Shown here: positions 1-4,327 of the stretch, in pieces
How positions within the stretch are numbered: position 1 is the stretch's first letter
Layout of the letters: every line of letters starts with the position of its first letter
Assembly: GCA_037190175.1 (NCBI GenBank)
Contig: JBBCJM010000155.1
Location: forward strand, 1 to 5,970
Origin: JBBCJM01 sp037190175
GTDB taxonomy: Bacteria; Pseudomonadota; Alphaproteobacteria; Rhodobacterales; Rhodobacteraceae
Reading direction: 5' to 3'
Length of the DNA: 5,970 bases
Program-made: the position numbers and the translations under genes
The notes under the pieces: model-generated
What the model was told of the DNA's origin: nothing
The model's database searches: none
What the model saw: the letters and a program-made list of their open reading frames with translations, nothing else

Positions 1-17
1 CCTACATGCCGGAGTAG

Positions 18-35
18 GGCGGGATTCATCCCGCC
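18..35. terminator. Short stem-loop, possible terminator of an upstream gene
   Basis: GGCGGGAT and ATCCCGCC form an 8-base inverted repeat separated by two bases (realistically a 7-bp stem with a 4-base loop). It begins one base after a TAG at 15-17, which in frame would close a + strand gene ending Tyr-Met-Pro-Glu. A hairpin right after a stop codon is typical of transcription terminators, but no T-run follows (the next bases are A/C-rich), so a Rho-independent role is uncertain. The upstream gene lies outside the window and cannot be identified. Confidence 0.35.
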
Positions 36-68
36 ACAACCCGCCCCGCCCCGCCAGCGTCGCCGCCA

Positions 69-97
69 TTGCACGGCCGGCTGCCCTGCCTTAGATC
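69..97 (+). promoter_or_regulatory. Candidate promoter for def, giving a leaderless transcript
   Basis: TTGCAC (69-74) and TAGATC (92-97) lie 17 bp apart and each match the sigma-70 consensus at about half of their positions. The -10 box ends 7 bases before the def ATG at 105, so transcription would start at or beside the start codon. No Shine-Dalgarno sequence is visible before this ATG, which fits a leaderless mRNA. The matches are weak and GC-rich alphaproteobacterial promoters are poorly defined, so this is a hypothesis. Confidence 0.3.
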
Positions 98-104
98 CGG
101 GCGC

Positions 105-626
105 ATGATCCGACCCATCCTGATCCATCCCGACCCGCGGCTCAAGAAGCGCTGCGACCCCGTGCCGGCCATCACGCCCGAGGTGGGCAAGCTGGCCGAG
201 GACATGCTGGCCACCATGTACGACGCGCCGGGCATCGGCCTGGCCGCGCCGCAGGTGGGGGTGATGCGCCGGCTGATCGTGATGGACTGCGTGAAGGACC
301 CCGAAGCGCCCCCCCGCCCCCTGGTGCTGGTGAACCCGGCCGTCACCTGGGCCTCCGAGGACCGCGCGGTCTACGAGGAGGGCTGCCTCTCGATCCCCGA
401 CCAGTATGCCGAGGTCACCCGCCCCGCCCGGGTGCGGGTGGCCTGGACGGCGCTGGACGGAACCCAGCAGGAGGAGGAGTTCGAAGGGCTCTGGGCCACC
501 TGCGTGCAGCACGAGATCGACCATCTGGATGGCAGGCTCTTCATCGACTACCTGGGCCCGCTGAAGCGCCAGATGATCACCCGCCGCATGGAAAAGCTGA
601 AGCGCGAGCGCGCGCGGGAGGCGTGA
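105..626 (+). CDS. def: Peptide deformylase
   Basis: This metalloenzyme removes the formyl group from the N-terminal formyl-Met of nascent proteins at the ribosome exit, before methionine aminopeptidase acts. The 173-residue product has the normal family length and all three signature motifs: GIGLAAPQ (43-50), EGCLS (92-96, metal ligand Cys94) and QHEIDHLDG (135-143). In the last motif His136 and His140 are metal ligands and Glu137 is the catalytic base. The C-terminus is a charged Arg/Lys helix, as in many bacterial deformylases that bind the ribosome. The ATG at 105 gives the typical N-terminus (MIRPIL..HPDPRL). A TTG at 69 would add 12 atypical residues and is rejected. No Shine-Dalgarno sequence precedes the start. 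The gene is first in a def, def-like, fmt cluster, and its TGA touches the start region of the second gene. Function is assigned with high confidence. Confidence 0.97.
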   Translation: MIRPILIHPDPRLKKRCDPVPAITPEVGKLAEDMLATMYDAPGIGLAAPQVGVMRRLIVMDCVKDPEAPPRPLVLVNPAVTWASEDRAVYEEGCLSIPDQYAEVTRPARVRVAWTALDGTQQEEEFEGLWATCVQHEIDHLDGRLFIDYLGPLKRQMITRRMEKLKRERAREA

Positions 627-665
627 GTGGCGCTGCTGCCGATCCTGATGGCGGCCTTGGCGTGA
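627..665 (+). other. Possible 12-codon coupling mini-ORF between def and the def-like gene
   Basis: Directly after the def stop codon a GTG (627) opens a 12-codon hydrophobic reading frame (V/M-ALLPILMAALA). Its TGA (663-665) overlaps the GTG start at 662 of the def-like gene in a GTGA arrangement. A good Shine-Dalgarno sequence, GGGAGG (616-621), sits 5 bases before the 627 GTG, while no such sequence stands before 662. Ribosomes could therefore load at 627 and re-initiate at 662. The frame is the same as def, so it would also be the tail added by stop-codon readthrough. It may be chance, or the true start of the next gene may be 623. Confidence 0.25.
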
Positions 666-1156
666 GCCTGCCGCGCATCCTGCGCTGGCCGCATCCGCTG
701 CTGCGCACCCCCGCGGCGCCGGTGGCCGCGGTGACGGACGAGATCCGCCGGATCTGGGACGACATGGTGGCGGTGATGGAGGCGATGCCGGGCTATGGCC
801 TGGCCGCGCCGCAGATCGGGCTGGGGCTGCGGCTGGCGGTGGTGGATTGCTCGATCAGTCGGGGCCAAGCGGTGCGGCTGGCCAATCCGGTGGTGGTGGC
901 GGCCTCGCAGGAACTCTTCGCGCATGAGGAGGCCAGCCCCTGCCTGCCCGGCGTCCATGCCCGGCTGGAGCGGCCGCGGGTGGTGACGGTACGCTATCTG
1001 GACGAGGCCGGGCAGGAGGCCGAGCGGGTGTTCCGCGACCTCTGGGCGACCTCGGTCCAGCACCAGATCGACCATCTGGAGGGGCGGATGTTCTTCGACC
1101 GGCTGGGGCCGGTGAAGCGGCGGCTGTTGCTCGACAAGGCGAGGGGGCGGCGATGA
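662..1156 (+). CDS. Peptide deformylase-like protein with altered active site
   Basis: This is a paralogue of the preceding deformylase, clearest over the C-terminal third, where DLWATSVQHQIDHLEGRMFF parallels GLWATCVQHEIDHLDGRLFI. With the GTG at 662 the product has 164 residues and its N-terminus (SLPRILRWPHPLL) aligns with that of Def. Motif 1, GYGLAAPQ (44-51), is intact. Motif 2, normally EGCLS, reads EASPC (90-94). In an ungapped alignment the metal Cys becomes Ser92, although Cys94 could substitute with a local shift. Motif 3 is HQIDH (134-138), so the catalytic Glu is Gln135 while both His ligands remain. Loss of that Glu is known to abolish deformylase activity in studied enzymes, so this is probably a non-catalytic or altered-specificity member. 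Possible roles, all inferred, include binding formyl-peptides or the ribosome. An alternative start is the GTG at 623, which overlaps the def stop but has poor Shine-Dalgarno spacing. The gene end overlaps the fmt start in ATGA. Confidence 0.9.
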   Translation: MSLPRILRWPHPLLRTPAAPVAAVTDEIRRIWDDMVAVMEAMPGYGLAAPQIGLGLRLAVVDCSISRGQAVRLANPVVVAASQELFAHEEASPCLPGVHARLERPRVVTVRYLDEAGQEAERVFRDLWATSVQHQIDHLEGRMFFDRLGPVKRRLLLDKARGRR

Positions 1157-2049
1157 GGCTGGTCTACATGGGCACCCCCGACTTCGCCGTCCCGGCGCTG
1201 GAGGCGCTGGCGGTACGGCATGAGGTGGTCGCGGTCTACACCCAGCCCCCCCGCCCCGCCGGCCGCGGCCAGCTGCCCCGCCCCTCGGCGGTGCATCAGC
1301 GGGCCGAGGCTCTGGGCCTAACTGTCCGCCACCCTGCCAGCCTGCGCGATCCGGCCGAACAGGCGGTCTTCGCAGCGCTGGGGGCCGAGGTGGCGGTGGT
1401 GGCGGCCTATGGGCTGATCCTGCCGCAGCCGGTGCTGGACGCGCCCGCGAAGGGCTGCCTGAACATCCACGCCTCGCTCCTGCCCCGCTGGCGGGGGGCG
1501 GCGCCCATCCACCGGGCGGTGATGGCGGGGGATGCCGAGACCGGGGTCTGCATCATGCGGATGGAGGCGGGGCTGGACACCGGGCCGGTGCTCTTGCGCC
1601 GGGCGATCCCCATCGGGCCCGAGGACACCACAGGCGACCTGCACGACCGGCTGGCGGCACTGGGGGCCGGGATGGCGGTGAAGGCGCTGGAGCGGCTGGA
1701 TAGGCTTACCCCCGAGCCGCAGCCCGAGGCAGGCGTGACCTATGCCGCCAAGATCGACAAGGCCGAGGCGCGGGTGGTGTGGGCGAAGCCCGCGGCCGAG
1801 GTCGCCCGCCAGATCAACGGGTTGTCCCCCCACCCCGGCGCCTGGTGCCTGATGGGGGCCGAACGGCTGCGCCTCTTGCGCGCCCGGGTGACGGCCGGAG
1901 AGGGCGCCCCGGGGCAGGTGCTGGGCGGGCTGGTCGTCGCCTGCGGGCAGGGCGCGGTGGAGGTGCTGGACCTGCAGCGCCCGGGCAAGCGGCCCATGCC
2001 GGCGGCCGAGGCCCTGCGCGGCCTGCCGCTGCCCGCCCGGCTCGACTGA
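1153..2049 (+). CDS. fmt: Methionyl-tRNA formyltransferase
   Basis: This enzyme transfers the formyl group of 10-formyl-tetrahydrofolate to Met-tRNA(fMet), producing the initiator tRNA for bacterial translation. The 298-residue product is close to the usual length of about 310. The N-terminal Rossmann-type domain opens with MRLVYMGTPDFAVPAL. The folate-site signature SLLPRWRGAAPI lies at 108-119, and the catalytic triad of this family is visible as Asn104, His106 and Asp142 (in LDTG). The C-terminal part, from about residue 205 (INGLSPHPGAWC), is the tRNA-binding domain. The start ATG overlaps the TGA of the def-like gene (ATGA) and is preceded by GAGGGGG (1141-1147) at 5 bases, so translation is probably coupled. 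Together with def it forms the classic formylation/deformylation pair. The only oddity is the second deformylase gene lying between them. Confidence 0.97.
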   Translation: MRLVYMGTPDFAVPALEALAVRHEVVAVYTQPPRPAGRGQLPRPSAVHQRAEALGLTVRHPASLRDPAEQAVFAALGAEVAVVAAYGLILPQPVLDAPAKGCLNIHASLLPRWRGAAPIHRAVMAGDAETGVCIMRMEAGLDTGPVLLRRAIPIGPEDTTGDLHDRLAALGAGMAVKALERLDRLTPEPQPEAGVTYAAKIDKAEARVVWAKPAAEVARQINGLSPHPGAWCLMGAERLRLLRARVTAGEGAPGQVLGGLVVACGQGAVEVLDLQRPGKRPMPAAEALRGLPLPARLD

Positions 2050-2105
2050 CCCTTTCCCGCCCGGCCACTGGCCCCTATGTTCGGGGGAGCAAGCGGAGGG
2101 CGGCC

Positions 2106-2354
2106 ATGCCTGCGGTCCTGTTCATCATCATCATCGGCGCGGCGGCCGGGTTCCTGGCCACGCGCTTCATGCGGGTGCAGACCGACGTCTTCACCACCAT
2201 CGCCATCGGCATCTTCGGCGCGCTGCTGGGTTGGCTGGCGCTGCGGCTCTTGCTCACGGTGGCGGGCTGGACGCTCTGGGCGGTGGGCGCGGTGGCGGGC
2301 GCGATGGCGCTGATCTGGATGTGGCAGACCTGGGGTCCGAAGGGACGGCGCTAG
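2106..2354 (+). CDS. GlsB/YeaQ/YmgE-family small membrane protein
   Basis: The 82-residue protein is almost entirely hydrophobic, with three likely membrane segments at about 2-20, 28-51 and 54-74 and a basic tail (GPKGRR). The N-terminus PAVLFIIIIGAAAGFLATRF and the following TIAIGIFGALLGW match the Gly-rich pattern of the GlsB/YeaQ/YmgE (transglycosylase-associated) family. Members of that family are small inner-membrane proteins often linked to stress responses, with no defined biochemical activity. The start is supported by GGAGG (2095-2099) six bases before the ATG. A longer reading frame runs upstream through the fmt tail but is Arg/Gly-rich and not gene-like. The 56-bp gap after fmt holds only a weak promoter-like pair, TTTCCC (2053) and TATGTT (2076), so the gene may be read with fmt or on its own. 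The family assignment is from pattern recognition and is fairly secure. Confidence 0.88.
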   Translation: MPAVLFIIIIGAAAGFLATRFMRVQTDVFTTIAIGIFGALLGWLALRLLLTVAGWTLWAVGAVAGAMALIWMWQTWGPKGRR

Positions 2355-2396
2355 ATCGGTTCAGGAACCACCGGATCGCACATCCCTCCCCCTCGT

Positions 2397-2417
2397 GGGG
2401 AGGGATGGGGAGGGGGG
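2397..2417 (+). other. G-quadruplex motif, + strand
   Basis: Four G-tracts of 4, 3, 4 and 6 bases are separated by loops of A, AT and A. This satisfies the standard G-quadruplex pattern, and such very short loops favour a stable parallel fold. The tract lies downstream of the + strand glsB-type gene inside the palindromic element, so it could form in that gene's transcript. The same bases also pair in two hairpins, so the quadruplex competes with duplex folds. Confidence 0.55.
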
Positions 2418-2441
2418 CAAGCTTCCGGCCCCGCGGAAAGG

Positions 2442-2464
2442 CCCCACCCCCCTCCCCACCCCCC
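2442..2464 (-). other. G-quadruplex motif, - strand
   Basis: C-tracts of 4, 6, 4 and 6 bases on the + strand are separated by single bases (A, T, A). The - strand therefore carries four G-tracts with one-base loops, a strong quadruplex pattern. It lies downstream of the - strand tetR-type gene, mirroring the motif at 2397-2417, and would be present in tetR read-through RNA. Confidence 0.55.
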
Positions 2465-2516
2465 AGGGGAGGGGAGGCGCCCTTCCTGCCGGCGATCCGC
2501 CTGAACCGAGCCCGCT

Positions 2517-3026
2517 TCACCCCAGCCGCTTCACCGCCTCCTTCAGGCGGAAGCCCTTGCCGCCCGCGGCCTGCCAGAACTGCTGCCCCTGCCAGGCGGC
2601 GAACAGGAGCGCGGCGGCGGTGCGGCCCTTGTCCCCGCCCCCCAGCCGCAAGGCCAACGCTGCTTCCACCCGCGAACGCCAGCCCTCGGCCCGCGCCCGC
2701 AGCACCGGGTCGCGCAGGTCCGAGGGCGCGGGCAGCGGGCCCTCCGCCCCGGCCAGCAGCTTCAGGAGCGCCTGCGCGCCCTTCGGCCCGGTGGGCGCCT
2801 CGGCTCCTGCCCGGTCGGCGGCGGCGTCCAGCGCATCCCAGGCGTCGAGCAGCGCGGCCTGCACCATCCCCTCGCGCGAGCCGTACCTTTGCACCAGCGT
2901 GGGCGCGGCCAGCCCGGTGGCGCGGGCGACCGAGGCGAAGGCCACCGCCTTGTCCCCGCCCTCGGCCAGCAGGCGGCGGACGGCGGCGAAGACCTCGGCA
3001 TCGGGGACGGTGCGGGGGCGGGCCAT
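2517..3026 (-). CDS. TetR/AcrR-family transcriptional regulator
   Basis: The 169-residue protein has an N-terminal helix-turn-helix of the TetR type at about residues 10-60: a first helix (EVFAAVRRLLAEGG), then VAFASVARATGLAAPTLVQRYGSREGMV. The TLVQRYGS stretch is the expected recognition helix and turn. The C-terminal two thirds, rich in Ala, Trp and charged residues, would form the ligand-binding and dimer domain. It is on the short side for the family (often 190-220), and the ligand cannot be deduced. Members usually repress nearby genes until a small molecule binds. Here no transporter or enzyme gene is divergent from it, so the target is unclear. It is convergent with the glsB-type gene and lies 129 bp beyond the TRIC gene on the same strand. 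No Shine-Dalgarno sequence precedes the ATG, and a promoter at 3033-3061 would give a leaderless mRNA. The gene call is secure; its regulon is unknown. Confidence 0.92.
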   Translation of the reverse strand: MARPRTVPDAEVFAAVRRLLAEGGDKAVAFASVARATGLAAPTLVQRYGSREGMVQAALLDAWDALDAAADRAGAEAPTGPKGAQALLKLLAGAEGPLPAPSDLRDPVLRARAEGWRSRVEAALALRLGGGDKGRTAAALLFAAWQGQQFWQAAGGKGFRLKEAVKRLG

Positions 3027-3032
3027 GGAGCC

Positions 3033-3061
3033 ACGGTAGTCCCCCCGCCCCCGGGCATCAA
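3033..3061 (-). promoter_or_regulatory. Candidate promoter for the tetR-type gene, leaderless
   Basis: Read on the - strand, TTGATG (3056-3061, 4 of 6 matches to TTGACA) and TACCGT (3033-3038, 3 of 6 matches to TATAAT) are separated by exactly 17 bp. Six bases lie between the -10 box and the ATG, which would put the first transcribed base on the A of the start codon. The absence of a Shine-Dalgarno sequence agrees with this. The spacer is almost pure G/C. Confidence 0.4.
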
Positions 3062-3085
3062 GGCGCAGACTGCCCGCCCTGCGCC
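3062..3085. repeat. Inverted repeat beside the tetR promoter
   Basis: GGCGCAG (3062-3068) and CTGCGCC (3079-3085) form a 7-bp stem around a 10-base C-rich loop. It begins one base upstream of the proposed tetR -35 box and shares three bases (3083-3085) with the larger hairpin at 3083-3156, so the two folds exclude each other. It could be an operator for the TetR-type protein itself or part of a terminator. Sequence alone does not decide. Confidence 0.4.
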
Positions 3086-3156
3086 GGGGCGCTCATCGAG
3101 CCTCACGGCTCTCTTCGCTGCGAAGAGGCCCGGCAGGGGCCGATGAGCGCCCCGGC
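3083..3156 (-). terminator. Long bipartite hairpin after the TRIC gene, candidate terminator or repeat
   Basis: A perfect 16-bp outer stem pairs GCCGGGGCGCTCATCG (3083-3098) with CGATGAGCGCCCCGGC (3141-3156). An inner hairpin pairs CTCTTCG (3111-3117) with CGAAGAG (3121-3127) around a three-base loop, extended by GGC/GCC after a one-base bulge. An alternative small hairpin is GAGCC TCAC GGCTC (3098-3111). The right arm touches the TRIC stop codon (3156-3158), so the structure forms at the very 3' end of that gene's mRNA and could stop transcription or protect the end. There is no T-run, so it is not a textbook terminator. Its shape could equally be a dispersed repeat. Confidence 0.5.
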
Positions 3157-3812
3157 TATGGCTCGCGCCGGCTTTCCGGGTGGCGCTTGGGCGCCTCTGG
3201 GCGCGGGGGCTGGGCCCGGTAGGCGGGCAGGCGCCAGCCGAAGGCCAGGCTGCCGGCCCGCAGCGCCACCACCACCGCCGAACAGAGCGCCAGCGCGAGG
3301 GGTTGGCCGGCGCCCAGCGCCAGGGCGACCAGCCCTGCGGCCGAGCCGGCAAAGGCGCAGGTGACGTAAAGCTCACCCTCCTTCAGCACCAGCGGCACCT
3401 CGTTGCAGACCACGTCGCGCATCAGCCCGCCCAGGCAGCCGGTGATCGTGCCCATGACCAGCACAACCGGCCAGGGCGCGCCCTCGGCCAGGGCCACCGC
3501 CACCCCGGCGGGCACCGCGATGGCCAGCGCGCAGGCGTCCAGCCACAAAAGCAGCCGATAGCGGCTTTCCACCCGGTGCGCGGTGAAGAACACCAGCACC
3601 GCCGCCGCCGTGGCCACCCCCAGCATGTGGGGCCGCGCCACCCACATCACCGGATCGCGGTCCAGGATCAGGTCGCGCACCGTGCCGCCGCCCAGCGCGG
3701 TCAGGCAGGCGACGAAGACGAAGCCCACTATGTCGAGTTGCGAGCGGCTGGCCACCAGCGCCCCGGTCAGCGCGAAGACGAGGACCGCGGCGATGTCCAG
3801 CGCCGCGATCAT
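3156..3812 (-). CDS. TRIC/UPF0126-family membrane channel or glycine transporter
   Basis: The 218-residue integral membrane protein has an internal duplication: two three-helix units, each carrying a Gly-rich/Arg-Asp signature, GGGTVRD (41-47) and GGLMRDV (128-134). This is the hallmark of the bacterial trimeric intracellular cation channel family (UPF0126; E. coli YadS/YicG relatives), whose members are reported as cation channels or, in some cases, glycine transporters. About seven hydrophobic segments are visible, starting right at the N-terminus (MIAALDIAAVLVFALTGALV). The tail after residue 197 is Pro/Arg-rich and probably cytosolic. The ATG at 3810-3812 overlaps the rnhA stop (ATGA) and no clear Shine-Dalgarno sequence is present, so translation is likely coupled to rnhA. 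In-frame codons further upstream lie inside rnhA and do not look like this family. The substrate cannot be decided from sequence. Confidence 0.93.
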   Translation of the reverse strand: MIAALDIAAVLVFALTGALVASRSQLDIVGFVFVACLTALGGGTVRDLILDRDPVMWVARPHMLGVATAAAVLVFFTAHRVESRYRLLLWLDACALAIAVPAGVAVALAEGAPWPVVLVMGTITGCLGGLMRDVVCNEVPLVLKEGELYVTCAFAGSAAGLVALALGAGQPLALALCSAVVVALRAGSLAFGWRLPAYRAQPPRPEAPKRHPESRREP

Positions 3813-4285
3813 GCCAGGCCCGTTGCGGGCTTGAGAGGCTTGAAGGGCGCCATCCCCTCGCGCGCCAGCCGGTCGGCCTCCTCGTTCTCGACGTGGCCGG
3901 CGTGGCCCTTGATCCAGCGCCATTCAACCTTGTGCCGCGCCTCGGCCTCGGCCAGCCGCTGCCACAACTCGGCGTTCTTTACCGGCTTGCCGCCCGCGGC
4001 ACGCCAGCCGTTCCTGCGCCAGCCGTGGATCCAGGTGGTAACACCGTTCTTCACATAGGCGCTGTCGGTGACGACCACGATCTCTGACGGCCGCGACAGC
4101 GCCTCCAGCGCCGAGATCGCCGCCATCAGTTCCATCCGGTTGTTGGTGGTCAGCGCCTCGCCCCCCTTCAGCTCGCGCCGGCGCAGTTCCCTGTCCCCCT
4201 CGCGCGCGATCAGCAGCACGCCCCATCCGCCGGGGCCGGGATTGCCGGAGCAGGCTCCGTCGGTATAGGCGAACAGTTCTGGCAT
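3809..4285 (-). CDS. rnhA: Ribonuclease HI
   Basis: This enzyme cuts the RNA strand of RNA-DNA hybrids, removing R-loops and primers in the cytoplasm. The 158-residue product matches the usual length of about 155. The four acidic catalytic residues are visible as Asp9 (in YTDGAC), Glu52 (in NRMELMA), Asp74 (in VTDSAYV) and Asp138 (in NEEADRLA), with the conserved His128 in KGHAGH. The basic substrate-gripping region WIHGWRRNGWRAAGGKPVKN (85-104) is also present. The start follows the exported-protein gene by 42 bp. There is no Shine-Dalgarno sequence before the ATG, and a weak promoter at 4292-4320 would give a leaderless mRNA. It is otherwise part of the ispH to TRIC gene string, and its stop overlaps the TRIC start. 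Function is assigned with high confidence. Confidence 0.97.
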   Translation of the reverse strand: MPELFAYTDGACSGNPGPGGWGVLLIAREGDRELRRRELKGGEALTTNNRMELMAAISALEALSRPSEIVVVTDSAYVKNGVTTWIHGWRRNGWRAAGGKPVKNAELWQRLAEAEARHKVEWRWIKGHAGHVENEEADRLAREGMAPFKPLKPATGLA

Positions 4286-4291
4286 CGGCCG

Positions 4292-4320
4292 GGGATACGC
4301 CAGCGGGTCCGGCGGGGCAA
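4292..4320 (-). promoter_or_regulatory. Candidate internal promoter for rnhA, leaderless
   Basis: On the - strand TTGCCC (4315-4320, 4 of 6 matches to TTGACA) is followed after exactly 17 bp by TATCCC (4292-4297, 3 of 6 matches to TATAAT), then six bases and the rnhA ATG. The geometry is the same as in front of the tetR-type gene: transcription would begin on the A of the start codon, and no Shine-Dalgarno sequence is present. It would let rnhA and the TRIC gene be expressed apart from ispH. The box matches are weak. Confidence 0.35.
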
Positions 4321-4327
4321 GCCGGGT

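Larger units (their letters stand above)
2356..2509. repeat. 154-bp symmetric palindromic intergenic element
   Basis: The outer arms are TCGGTTCAGG (2356-2365) and its exact reverse complement CCTGAACCGA (2500-2509). They are followed inward by CGGATCGC (2372-2379) and its reverse complement GCGATCCG (2492-2499), with six unpaired bases on the left arm only. Inside lies a perfect 11-bp hairpin, CATCCCTCCCC (2381-2391) with GGGGAGGGATG (2397-2407). GGGGAGGGGGG (2407-2417) can also pair with CCCCCCTCCCC (2447-2457), and CCTCCCC (2451-2457) with GGGGAGG (2471-2477), so several folds compete. The element starts one base after the glsB-type stop and ends seven bases before the tetR stop, so it probably serves as a bidirectional terminator. 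Its form resembles dispersed REP/MITE-like repeats. No target-site duplication or open reading frame is visible. Confidence 0.7.

Noticed and set aside
3..17. Possible last codons (Tyr-Met-Pro-Glu-stop) of an upstream + strand gene
   Set aside because: Only four codons are visible, which cannot establish a gene, although the hairpin immediately after the stop is suggestive.
69..104. TTG start extending def by 12 residues
   Set aside because: The added residues are not found in the family and overlap the proposed promoter; the ATG at 105 gives the standard deformylase N-terminus.
1318..1833. - strand frame opposite fmt
   Set aside because: The composition is that of an antisense shadow and the fmt gene on the other strand is unambiguous.
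2231..3364. Long + strand open frame of 377 codons across the glsB-type end, the palindromic element and the tetR-type gene
   Set aside because: It is dominated by Pro, Arg, Ala and Gly without any motif, crosses non-coding structured DNA and lies antisense to a clear TetR gene; high GC makes such stop-free frames common.
3813..3923. N-terminal extension of the TRIC protein into rnhA
   Set aside because: The extension lies wholly inside rnhA and is Arg/Gly-rich; the family starts with a membrane helix, as the 3812 start gives.
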